The notes beneath the pieces are model-generated. The model saw only the letters and a list, made by a program, of their open reading frames with translations. It ran no database searches and was not told the origin of the DNA. The translations under genes and the position numbers were made by a program. From Candidatus Absconditabacterales bacterium (GTDB lineage: Bacteria > Patescibacteriota > Gracilibacteria > Absconditabacterales > Absconditicoccaceae), in assembly GCA_937958645.1 (NCBI GenBank), contig CALGNI010000043.1:1-43379 (forward strand): a stretch of DNA of 43,379 bases. Direction: 5' to 3'. Below are positions 28,930-39,272 of this stretch, one piece after another (position 1 is the stretch's first letter; each line of letters opens with the position of its first letter).

Positions 28930-29940
28930 ATGAACTGAATACTTATCGTCTTGCTGCGAGCATGATTATCTTATCTCTTCTCATCTTGATTTGGAAAAAA
29001 GAATCCACTGAAAGAGGTGTTTAATGGAGTGAGTTCCTTCACCAAAACATGAAAAAAAATGAAAGAAGTCGTTAATTTGAATGAAGGTTGAAATTCTTTT
29101 ACCCCTTGAGATATCTCTATGGAATGAATTAAAAAGATTGTATGAAACGTTGGTAAAGTATTATTATTGCTTTTGGTATTGTTGATCGTTTCTTCAGGAT
29201 TCAAAATTGTTGACCCAGGTGAAAGATGAGTGAAGGTTACTTTGGGTAAAGTATCTCCTATTGAACTCGAAGAAGGACTTCACTGGAAGGTGCCTCTTAT
29301 TCAAAACATAAAATCAATGTCTATCCAAGTACAAAAACTAGAAACGATCTCTAGTTCTGCATCGAAAGATCTCCAGTCAGTACAAACAGACATGGCTTTG
29401 AATTATAACCTCAAGCCAGGAAATATCGTAACGATGTTTCAAAATGTAGGTGATGAAAAAGTGATAGCCTCTAAGATTATTGATCCTGCTATTCAAGAAT
29501 CGGTCAAAGCTGCTACAGCACAATTTACTGCAGAAGAATTGATTTCAAAGAGACCTGAGGTGAATAAAGTGATGTTTGATCTTCTCGTAAATAAATTGGA
29601 TGCTTTGTGAGTAAAAGTGGTAGCGGTGAATATCGTAAACTTTGAGTTTTCTGAAGCATTTGATGTTGCTATCGAGGCGAAGGTAAGGGCAGAACAAGAA
29701 GCGCTTACAGAACAAAACAAACTAGAACAAATTAAATTTCAAGCTCAACAAAGAGTGGAAACAGCAAGAGGTGAAGCAGAATCAATTCTACTAAAAGCTA
29801 CGGCAGAAGCTGAAGCTAATGGCATCGTTGCAGCATCACTTACAGAACAACTCGTAAAATACGAAGGACTACAACAACGAGACGGTGTGTTACCGAAGGT
29901 GACAAGCGATGCGGGGTTATTGTTGCAGGGGGAGTTTTAA
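28930..29940 (+). CDS. SPFH/prohibitin-family membrane protein
   Basis: 336 aa. A membrane helix (about 78-95, VLLLLLVLLIVSSGF) is followed directly by the SPFH domain: KIVDPGERGVKVTLGKV, EEGLHWKVPLIQNI, and VQKLETISSSASKDLQSVQT then DMALNYNL. A charged coiled coil (about 265-310, with ARAE-, EQNKLEQIKFQAQQRVETA) and a short tail LLLQGEF complete it. Prohibitin-like proteins form large membrane rings around proteases such as FtsH. An unusual N-terminal extension of about 75 residues with an extra hydrophobic start precedes the helix. TATAAA sits 9 nt before the ATG. A terminator follows. Confidence 0.92.
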
Positions 29941-29956
29941 GGAAAAGCTAAAAGCT

Positions 29957-29993
29957 AAAAAAGAGAGGATGATTTTTCATCTTCTCTTTTTTT
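29957..29993 (+). terminator. Terminator after the SPFH gene
   Basis: AAAAAGAGAGGATGA, loop TTTT, TCATCTTCTC, T7. Confidence 0.8.
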
Positions 29994-30020
29994 ATACCCA
30001 AAGATCTCTACAGTATTTCT

Positions 30021-30653
30021 ATGAAAACAAGATATAAAGAATTGAAGAAAATGGCAAAAGGTGCTGAGATCTTGACGGTCACGAAGTACTTTGACGAAGC
30101 TGAAACCTGAAAAATTATTCATTCATGAATTTCTCTGATTGGAGAATCAAAGGTTCAACTCGCGAAGAAAAAATATCATTACTTCCAGGAAAGGGATATG
30201 CAAGTCTCGATGCATTTGATCGGTCATCTCCAGTCCAATAAAGTGAAAGAAGCTATTCACATCTTTGATTGCATCCAATCTGTTGACGGCTTCAAGCTTC
30301 TTAGAAGAATCAATGATGCTGTTCTTTCGTCTAATCATAAACAGACACAAGAAATCTATCTTCAAGTGAACGCTACAAAAGAAGAACAGAAATATGGATT
30401 CACCGAAGAAGAGACTCGTAGGGCATTTGGAATGTGTTTAGAATTTCCTTGAGTAGATTGCACAGGGGTAATGTGTATGGGACAACTTAATGATCTTGAA
30501 AAAACGCAAGCTGCATTTCGTATATGTAGATCGCTTTGTGATGAATTTTGATTGCAAAACTGTAGTATGGGAATGTCTAAAGATCGAGAACTTGCAGTGG
30601 ATGAATGAGCTACGTTGTTGAGATTGGGGTCAGTTCTTTTTTCTGAAAAATAG
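30021..30653 (+). CDS. yggS: YggS/PLPBP pyridoxal-phosphate homeostasis protein
   Basis: 210 aa, single-domain PLP-binding barrel. The PLP-forming lysine is Lys22 in ILTVTKYF. HLIGHLQSNKVK, a Gln-x-Asn pair (IYLQVNATKEEQKYGF), GVMCMGQL, and the final SMGMSKDRELAV then EGATLLRLGS phosphate-binding part are all present. The family keeps free PLP and vitamin B6-dependent metabolism in balance. TACAGT ends 6 nt before ATG 30021 (leaderless-like). It is followed 13 nt later by an orphan gene. Confidence 0.95.
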
Positions 30654-30666
30654 AGAGCCTTGATAG

Positions 30667-31227
30667 ATGATTGATTTGTGAGGAGATGAGTTTTGATATA
30701 AAGTTTATAACATGGAAAATGCACGATACAATGAAATGGAAACATTGAAGTTTGCATTATACTATGATCCGTATATGCAGGATTATGAGTTAAAGTCTTA
30801 TCCTTGATTTGTTAACTCAAAGTATATGAGTGACGATATTATTGATGATGAAGGGACAGTGAATAAATTAATGATTGATGTTCATAAGAAATATTTATTT
30901 TATACGAGTAAGTTAGCTGATGAACTTCTAGCTTCGTTGAGAGATACATGACCTAGAGATTACTTTGTTAGTCTAGATGAAAAACTTAGAGAATGAAAAG
31001 AAGACTTTCAACGTAGATACAATGATCGAAAAGTTTTTCTTTCATGAACAAGATTACAGACTCCAACACCCGAAATCTTAAAGGCTTGAAACGATCTATT
31101 TGCAGAGATTGATAATAATATTAAAAAAATAGAAAATGATGCATGTTGATCAATCCCAGAATATGCCCATCACGTAGCGCAAGCACTCCTAGCAAAGCAA
31201 AAAGTTTTTTTAACTCCAAGAAAATAA
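30667..31227 (+). CDS. Orphan soluble protein, 186 aa
   Basis: No family is recognised. It starts MIDLGGDEFGYKVYNMENAR (an internal in-frame Met at 30712 is an alternative start). It is acidic to neutral and helical, with Tyr-rich early segments (FALYYDPYMQDYELKSYPGF) and a Lys-rich end (KQKVFLTPRK). No membrane segment or signal. The start overlaps no other gene: 13 nt after yggS and 1 nt before the DUF2177 gene, so the three may form one transcript. Confidence 0.7.
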
Positions 31228-31228
31228 T

Positions 31229-31630
31229 ATGCACTGATGAATCCTTCTTCTTATAGCAATTGCTGTGTATGCAATGCTTGATATTCTTTGAGCAAGTTTG
31301 ATTATTAAATTTTTTCATAGCAAAATTGAAAAACTCTTAAGAAAAGAAGTTGATCGATTGGCTGCATTGATCGTTTGGATATTGATGGCGTGAGGTTTAC
31401 TTATTTTTGTGGTGAACTCTCCAGCTGTGAATGATGCATGAGATGCATTTAGTATGTGAATGATCTTTGGGATGGTGGTGTATGGAGTATATGAAGCAAC
31501 CAATAAAGCCCTACTCAAAAAGCGAACTCGATCACTATTTCTAGCGGATACAGCTCGATGAATGTTCTTATGTGGTACGATGAGTGTCATCTTACGATAT
31601 TTGATTCAGACTTTTGGATTGAGTATGTAG
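31229..31630 (+). CDS. DUF2177-family membrane protein
   Basis: 133 aa with four hydrophobic helices. The pattern YAMLDILGASLIIKFF at the start, then LIFVVNSPAV, then VYGVYEATNKALLKKRTRSL with FLADTARGMFLCG, follows the DUF2177 family (Y-D-TN-A and D-W-G in other members; Arg replaces Trp here). The function is unknown. The ATG lies 1 nt after the TAA of the orphan gene, implying coupled translation. The downstream gene is convergent. Confidence 0.8.
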
Positions 31631-31706
31631 AAAGGTTAGAAAAATTAGATAATGGTAAATTACTGATGCAAAGATAGGTTGGATGTATTAGGCAAGAAAG
31701 ACATCT

Positions 31707-32942
31707 CTATTCAACCTCGACCTCAAATTTCTGTATTACTTGACCATCCACTGCAATACTTAAGGTCGTCATTCAGCTTTTTTGTCATTTGAATAGAAGT
31801 TGTTTTTTTCCTTGGCTTACGAATTGGAACTCATCAAAGTAGAGTTTGAGGGTATCGGAATTAGTGTTTATTGTTACTGATTTACTCAAGAGACCTGATA
31901 ATGGCTTTCCTTGTTTGTCTTTGAGTTCAAAACTGATTTTTCATAAACGACCTACTCAAAGAGTCTCAGTAGAAACCGTGGCTGTTAGATCAAATGGTAA
32001 GGAGTCTCTTTCGATAGTATCTACTTTGGACTTAGGTAGAACAATTTCTTTTTTCGTAACTGAAGCTGCACTTGTAAGAGGTTTTTTTGCTTGCTCTCAT
32101 TGTATAATTGATTCCTTGAAGTTTTCGTTTTTTTCTAAGAACTCTTGCACTTTATTTAGTGTTTCGTTCTTGTTCTCCAAGAGTATTGGTGTCTTGAGTA
32201 TTTCTTGGTCTTTACTGCCCTCAATGAGCAATTCGATTTCGATTTCTTTGTTTATTTTGTTATGAAGGAATTCAAATGGGTTGTGAGTGGCTTTATGGAG
32301 TTGCGTTTTACATAGTCAGTGCTGTACTGCTTCCATATACCCAGTATCACAGTCTGCGTATGCATAAGGAGTCGTTGGAGACGCTGCAGTAATGATTTGA
32401 AAATCTACATGATTTCACAACGGACCCATCGTAAATCCTGTATTTCCAATTTCACCAATCAGCTCTCATCAAAGAACTTTCTCTCAAGCGCTTACATGAC
32501 TCTTGTCAAGGTGAGCATAGCTTGAATAGATAATATCATCACCATCTTGATGCTTGAGAATGACCGTATTTCCATAGCCATTGATATGCTCACTTTTTTC
32601 AACAATTCAGTCATGAATAGCATATAAAGGAGTTCCTTTAGCGGAAACTATATCAATCCCTGGATGTCCTCAAGTTTCCCCATCATTTGTATGATATGAT
32701 GATTCATACAGCACTGAGAAAAGAAGCTTTTGACTTGTTTTCTGTGGTCAGCTGATTACTGTTTCTTCAGGAAGTATGAACGCTAATTTACATGAGGAAC
32801 CATGCTCAGTTCGATGTGTTGCTTTGCAGCTAGGGTCTGATATTTCGTTTAGAGGTAACTGTCGAGCATATACTGCTTGAAAACCTATCAGAGTAATAAC
32901 TATTGCTGACATAATCAAGTACTTCATGTTGTTTGTGTTCAT
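31707..32942 (-). CDS. Exported M23-family (LytM-like) peptidase
   Basis: 411 aa. A signal peptide (about 7-26, YLIMSAIVITLIGFQAVYA) exports it, and the next part has two Cys (CKATHRTEHGSSCKLAF). The M23 fold is clear: HPGIDI with metal ligands His93 and Asp97, YGNTVILKHQDG, YSSYAHL with His144, and IGNTGFTMGPLGNHVDFQI. The family's usual H-x-H is H-x-D here (His178, Asp180), so one zinc ligand would be Asp. A Lys/Glu-rich middle leads to a C-terminal domain (about 320-411) that looks immunoglobulin-like. Family members cut peptidoglycan cross-links or act as regulators of such enzymes. Confidence 0.88.
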
Positions 32943-33073
32943 TTGTATTTTTGATTAAAAGAATCATTAGGCAAAGAGTCTAGCTCTAGATTTCACTTAC
33001 ATTTACTCTACTATAGAAGAATATCACTCAAAAGACAAAAAATACCGTCCTGTTTTTAGTTAGCTATCGACTT

Positions 33074-34405
33074 ATGAATAAAAAAATGTTTAGTAAGCTA
33101 CTTCAACGATGCGCAAAGCGTTATTTGAAGGGGAAAGATCCCTATATTATCGGTATTACGGGAAGTATGTGAAAAACGACTTCTAGGATGATCATAAGTC
33201 AGGTGTTGGAGACTTTATTGCCTGATACGAGCATTATTACTTCTCCTAAGAACTTCAATTCAGAAATTGGCTTAGCATTATCAATCTTAGACATACGTTC
33301 ATTTACGCCCACAGTATTTGGTTCGATGAGAGCATTATTTCAATGATTTTCTGCACTATTTTCTTCGTCAACTCCAGCAGTGATGGTGCTAGAATATGGA
33401 ATAGATGGGCCAGGAGATATGGATGAATTGTTGGGAATATGTGTGCCTCATTGTGCGTTGTTTACGTGACTGGATATGGTGCATAGCGAAGCGTTTGAAA
33501 GTCCTGATGAGATCTTGGTAGAGAAGGGAAAGCTGTTGCTCGCAGCGAAGGAGCTTGTCTTGTATCCATGATCAGCGCTATATATGAAAGATCTTCTTAA
33601 TCAGATTGAAGTTGATGTTCTTTCGTATGGATCAGTTTCATGAGAGCAGCAGGATATAGGGTTTGAACAATATCGTATGATTAAGGATTCTGGAGACCGT
33701 ATTTTATCAAATTTTGTCTTAGATCAAGGGCATGAGGAGATAGTATCTTTACAAAGCAATCTTGTCTGAGAAATTTCAGCGTCATATACGAGTATCGGTG
33801 TAGAGTTAGCAATGATCGTATGAAAAAGATTGGGACTTGCTGTGGCACCACAAGAATATCTTGAATTTGAGCTCCAACCAGGAAGATGGTCATTGTTTCA
33901 TGGTCCATATGATTCATTGATTGTTGATAGTAGTTATAATGCTTCTCCCAAGAGTATGGCAGCCACGATCAAGCAAACCATCACCGTTCGTAATGAACTT
34001 TATCCGGAGTATGAGTTGTTGTACTGTATCGGTGATATGAATGAACTTGGAGATTTTTCAGTCCAAGCACATGAGACTTTAGCAGGAATGCTTTCCCAGT
34101 CTGCAGAACATATCTTTCTTACGTGAACCCAAACGCTCCATACCGTATCAGAATTACAAAAAATATGATATTCATCGTCGCGTTTTGAACATCATGATAA
34201 TGCCATACATCTTTGAACTGCTTTATCCTTATATCTTGAAAAACACTTGGATAAAAAGTATATGATCTTGGCGAAGGCGAGTCAATGAGGTCAATTTATG
34301 GAAGAGTCAATCGCTTGTTTGCTTGAGCCTGAGCAAAGAGACTTGCTTCCAAGACAGTCAGCTGTGTGGAAAAAGAAAAAAAGCGATTACTTCAGTTTGC
34401 ATTAG
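33074..34405 (+). CDS. murF: Mur ligase, MurF-like
   Basis: 443 aa, normal for MurF. The ligase joins D-Ala-D-Ala to the UDP-MurNAc tripeptide in peptidoglycan synthesis. Motifs: ATP-binding GITGSMGKTTSR (about 27-38), KNFNSEIGLALSIL, LEYGIDGPGDMDEL (E-x-G), FTGLDMVHSEAF in the position of NI-HL--F, the D-YN-P-SM signature VDSSYNASPKSM, and the C-terminal ASQGGQFMEE. It is shorter than MurF at the N-terminus, where the first binding domain is nearly missing (the P-loop begins at about residue 27), as in MurT/cyanophycin-type or reduced ligases, so a different Mur-like substrate is possible. Confidence 0.75.
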
Positions 34406-34456
34406 AAGCGATAATTGCTACCTTTTTACTATTCGATTTTTAATTTATAAATTTCT

Positions 34457-34948
34457 ATGAAGAAGATATTTCTTAGTTTATGAGTGATGCTTTTCTCTAG
34501 TATTCTTGTGTGATGTTCATGAGGTTGAGCTACTGGTGATGATGGAACGCCATCTTGAGATGCTAAAGTGTGTAATGGTACTGATTGTTTCAATGTTCAA
34601 CTTGCATCAACCACTGCGCAACTTCAGCAATGACTGATGTGAGTAGAAGAAATGGCTGATGATGCATGAATGTTGTTCGTTTTTCAAAACCCATGAATCC
34701 ATGAATTTTGGATGAAAAATACTCTCATTCCCTTGGATATGATTTGGTTGGATGAAGAAGGAGAAGTGCTTTATGTAAAAGAATACGCTCCACCATGTTC
34801 ACCGGAAGACTCAGAAGCTAATGATTGTCAGCTTTTTGGGCCTCCAGAAGGAACGCTCGCATCGTATGTCCTTGAAGTAAATGCAAACAAGACCAGAGAA
34901 GTAGGAATCTATGAAGGAGTGAAGTTGGATTTGTTAAATGTGAAATAG
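34457..34948 (+). CDS. DUF192-family lipoprotein
   Basis: 163 aa. A lipoprotein signal peptide with lipobox LVGC (the Gly is TGA) is followed by a Gly/Ser-rich linker. The DUF192 domain has LASTTAQLQQGLMGVEEM, AGMLFVF, HEFWMKNTLIPLDMIWLDEE, and YVLEVNA. These are the family hallmarks (R-GLM-R, G-LF-F, FWM-NT--PLD). The family's role is unknown. A pair of Cys (CSPEDSEANDC) is probably an external disulfide. TATAAA lies 5 nt before the ATG. Confidence 0.93.
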
Positions 34949-34989
34949 GTAAGTTAGTAGGGAGGAATTCCCCCCTCCATTATCAATGT

Positions 34990-35020
34990 AATCATGGCGG
35001 GAGACCGCTGTGATTTTTTT
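34990..35020 (+). terminator. Terminator after the DUF192 gene
   Basis: AATCATGGCGG-GAGA-CCGCTGTGATT followed by T-run. An additional GGAGG-CCTCC hairpin lies just upstream (about 34960-34978). Confidence 0.8.
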
Positions 35021-35100
35021 GTGCTGGAATTTTGCTTAATAATCGGGTATATGTATACTATATGGTGATGAATATTTTGTTTACAGTGAGTTATATAATA

Positions 35101-37410
35101 ATGGACCCAGAAAAAATAATAGCAAATGAGTATGAAGGAGGCAACGTAAATTTTTCTGAAATCTTAAAAAATAAAACAAATCTGTCTTTGGGTGAAATAA
35201 AATTTGAGAATAAAGAAACAGAATCAGCAGCTAGTGAAATTCTGTACCAATTCAAAAGAGATGTAAATAGCTTTATTGCATCAAGTTTTACACGTGAATG
35301 GCCTGATTTTCATATTCCTTATGTAGATTATAATCAAGAGAAAAAGTACTCGCGAAGACGAGATAAAAGAATGACTCCTATTGATCCGAAAATATTTAAT
35401 ACTCAAAAGATAAGAAGAACCATTATCAAAGAAATCAAAGAATTGGCTGCAAGAGATCCATTAGCATGAAAGACCATGAAAGACGTACGAGAAACTATTC
35501 AAGGAGCTGCAAAGGATATTTTGGAGGCTTGAAAAGCTATTGATGTGAGACATAAAGTTCAATGATTCGATACAAATTCGTTTGGTTCTATGTTGAGTGA
35601 AGACAAAAGAACAACTTTTGACAAAGTTTGACCAGCTCGTTGATCAGATTATTTGCAATGTCTCTATAAATTATCAGGGTCAAGAAAAATGGAGTACTTC
35701 AAGGAAAATAGCGAATGAACGTTCTTAGAGATGACCCTAGCAGGAAAGAAATTTTTCCACAAAACATTTCTTAGATCTATCGAATTTATGAATGACTGGG
35801 ATCCTGTTTTTGATAAAAGCAAGGTCTTTGATCAATCTGTGCTTGATTCGATGCAAGACCGTGATTATATGACATTGAAAACAGAAGATTTTTTGAGAAT
35901 GATTCATCAGTTGTTCAGAGATCTTCCAAAAGATATGTCTAAGCAAGATAAGTGAGAGGTGAAGAAACATAGAGGTGGATTCTTGAATCCATTTACTGGA
36001 TTTTTGTATATCAACACAATTTTGGATGAAGAAGAATTGAAAGAATATAGTGAATACCTAAATGCGTGATTAGATGAATTTCCATGATTCAAAAAGATTG
36101 AAGAAGAATTTGGAATTACGATCCATAAAAAGTTTAGATTAAAAGAGTTGAAATCGATTATGCTAAAGTTGATGTGAGGAGCAGATGTCACTACTTTTTC
36201 CGATTTGTTTTGATTTCGTTTGAAATATTTTCCTAAACCTCCATTGGATGAAAACGGGAGGCTATCAGAAGAAGAGGTGAAAATCATTGCTAGATTGCAA
36301 TGAGCTCTAGCTCAATATCTAGCGGAACGTTTTAAATTGGCTGACCTTACGTATCAGATTCCTAGCAAAGGTGAAAGTGATGTCCAATGATTCGAGATGA
36401 GTACAACTTGAATTTTTGCTTCTTTGAAGACAAATGAAAAAAATAGAGAACTTATATGAGACGAGCTAGCTTCACATCATCCAGACATGAATTTTGTACG
36501 AAAGGAGAAGGAGAGATCAGTAAGAGCGAAATGACAAAATGACTGATTTAGTGCAAGTAAAACAAAAGCTATTTTCATCTCTGACAAAGGGTATTCATAT
36601 GGTGTTGAAGGAGAAATAGTGCCATGGATCAATGCAAATAATGCTGGTAGAGCACATCCAGAATTTTTCTTAGTACAAAAGATTTTGTCGTTGATTTGTA
36701 GAATCAGAGTAGTGTGTACAATCAATGAAATGAAAGTGCTCGTGAGAAACGCTTTGGAAAGAATGTATGAGCAACAAGATAAAGAAATTACATCAAATGA
36801 AATAGATCCGGAGATTCAGCCAGAATTAGCTGATGCATTAGTGGAGGAAGTTGCAAAAATGAATGCTAGCAATCAGTTATTTACACTCAGTAATGGTGAA
36901 AAGATTAGAATCAAAGATTTTTTGGCAGATGATGAATCCTCAAAAAGACTTATGAATATTCTCGTAGCTGATGTGTTAACCTGAGATCTGCGTAGTAAGA
37001 AACCTAAGTTTGCTCCATTTTTACATATGAGTGATCTAGATACTAATACGAAGGAGGAATTACAATTCGCAACAAAGAATAAGAGAGCAGAGAAATTTAC
37101 TATTGATGTAGATATGAATTGAGAAATAGTCACGAGCTTCAAAAATGTTTTTTTCACCTCTAGTAATATCAATAATAGCCTTATTACTGGAAATGTTCCT
37201 TGTAATGCTTTTGTTTTAACGCCTACTAAAGGAAGCAAGAAAGAGTTCTACGATGTCAATACGGTGTATGATGCAGATTCTAGTTGAAAAGCACCTCATA
37301 CACAGTTTAAGCAGAATGCGAATTTATCATGAATGTACTCCTGATCTGATGGAGTCAAAAACACCATTTCTAAAGATTTATGAAATAATTTCACGAATAA
37401 AGCTGAGTAA
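35101..37410 (+). CDS. Large orphan cytoplasmic protein, 769 aa
   Basis: I do not recognise a family. It begins MDPEKIIANEYEGG and is charged, helical and soluble throughout, with no signal or membrane segment. Notable segments are basic EKKYSRRRDKRM (near 80), a Lys/Asp-rich centre, EVKKHRGGFLNPFTGFLYIN, and a cysteine pair VQKILSLICRIRVVC around 535. The end is Asn/Gly/Ser-rich. About 26 in-frame TGA. In-frame Mets upstream (35032, 35062, 35068) would add a hydrophobic leader, so start 35101 is a choice. A promoter-like TTGCTT-16-TATACT ends at 35059. Confidence 0.75.
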
Positions 37411-37466
37411 TTTTTGACAAAATCACCCCTCACTCATATACTTATAGTAGTATTTTTCCAACTACT

Positions 37467-39041
37467 ATGAACAATCAGGCCCACATTTATACCTATGATG
37501 ATGTCCAGAAAATTAAGCCTCAGCTTGATGCACTTTCTTTGGTTGATGAAAGTACCAGTACAAAGGCTCGTACCTTGGTGTTTGGGCGCGAAGGTAATAT
37601 ATTGAAGGTGCTTACGACGAACGACTTTCCTGGTTTATTTCATCAAGTAGAAGATAGACTCTTGATGCAAGACTTTGAACTTGAAATTTATTATACAGAT
37701 ACTACATCGTTTTGAACTGCACTTGCTTGGTTTTGATTGCTGAAAGACAAACAAGCAAAAGTCAAAGCTGATGATCTTGAAAAAATGAACTCCAGAGGTG
37801 ATATTGCTGTAACTCTTATCAAAAAGATGATCCAAGAGCAAGATAAATATACCGAAGAAGAATTTATCAATCAATTGTTAGCGCTTAGTTATCAAGCTGG
37901 TGCCTCTGATGTGCATTTTCAGTCTGAAGAAGTCTGAGTAGTGATGCGTCTTAGAAGAGATGGTGTCTTAGAAACCATTACGATTTTTACGCACGCTTCA
38001 TGGAGAAAGTACACTATGAAGATGAAATTTATTTCGGGTGCGAAAATGAATCTCGATGATACCTCGCAAGATGGGAGGTTTGATATTGAAGTGCAGCAGC
38101 CTGACGAAAATATTAAGATTGATGTAAGAACAAGTATCCTTCCTGGTCTTAGGTGAGAAAGTATTGTCCTGAGATTTTTGGATGCACGTAAGGGCCTTAT
38201 GACTTTTGAAGATATTTGATTTGGTAGCTATCATACAAAGTTATTGGAAGAACAACTTGCAAAACATTCTGGATTGATCTTGGTGACTGGACCAACAGGT
38301 TCCTGAAAAACCACGACAGTATATTCATTGATCAATTATTTGAATTCACCAGAAAGAAAAGTAATTACTCTGGAAGATCCAGTAGAATATGAGCTGCCAG
38401 GTATTGAACAATCGCAAATCAATGCGGAGAAGTGATATACTTTTGAGGAATGATTGAAAGGTGTGCTAAGGCATGATCCTGATATTATTATGGTGTGAGA
38501 AATTAGATCTTTAGAAACCGCAGAGATGGCTATCAATGCAGCACTGACATGACATTTGGTGATCTCGACTTTACATACCAATTCTTCGATCGATTCGATT
38601 GCTAGACTTGTGAATATGTGAGTAAAACCTTATATGCTTTGATCTGCGCTCAATGCTATTATTGGGCAAAGACTAATAAGAAAGTTGGCAACGCAAGAGA
38701 CATATACACCTAGTGCAACTGATGAAAAATACCTCAACTCAATGATCAAAGAAATTAAAGCTCATACGAAAGGAATCAAAGCGGAATATACTGGAACTTT
38801 AGTTCGCCCTAAGGGTGGAGAGCGTTCTAGATCAAAAGGATACAAAGGAAGAGTAGCGGTACTTGAAGCATTGGATGTTAATGAAACGATTACCAAAGCT
38901 ATTATGCAAAAAAAGGATTCATACGAAATCTTAGAAATCGCTAAGAAAGAATGATATTTAACTCTTGAACACAATGCTGTATTGAAAGTATTGGAATGAG
39001 TAACAAGCCTTGCTGAGATCAGAAGACAGTTGGGAGAGTAA
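37467..39041 (+). CDS. pilB: Type IV pilus/type II secretion assembly ATPase (PilB/GspE)
   Basis: 524 aa. It powers pilus extension or secretion at the inner face of the membrane. An N-terminal domain of about 130 residues is followed by the ATPase: Walker A GPTGSGKTTTVY, the Asp box with [20 protein letters not shown], Walker [15 protein letters not shown], and the His box [14 protein letters not shown]. After [15 protein letters not shown] no Cys tetrad is found, so the zinc-binding insert of PilB/GspE is absent. PilT is less likely given the N-terminal domain. No other pilus genes are in the window, although several are expected elsewhere. Confidence 0.9.
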
Positions 39042-39053
39042 AAAGGAGCATAT

Positions 39054-39079
39054 AGAATGCAGAATGCAGAATGCAGAAT
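39054..39079 (+). repeat. 7-bp tandem repeat AGAATGC
   Basis: Three and a half head-to-tail copies of AGAATGC right after pilB, just before the terminator. Small and probably slippage-made. Confidence 0.8.
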
Positions 39080-39088
39080 AAAGAAGAG

Positions 39089-39120
39089 ATAAAGAGAAAA
39101 AGGAACTCTTTATTTTTTTT
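39089..39120 (+). terminator. Terminator after pilB
   Basis: ATAAAGAG, a nine-base A-rich loop, CTCTTTAT, then T7. The region from here to 39272 shows no gene. It is A/T-rich with repeated AAAACAAAA and GATAA-TTATC. Confidence 0.7.
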
Positions 39121-39272
39121 AGATGAGATAATTTTTTGAAGATACACGTATTTATTTCAGAATAGACTTGACAAATTTAATAAAATCAGTAAACATAGGT
39201 TATAGAATTCAAAAAACAAAAATCATAAACAAAACAACTCGATAAAGATAATTTTTTATCATTTGTTTTCTT

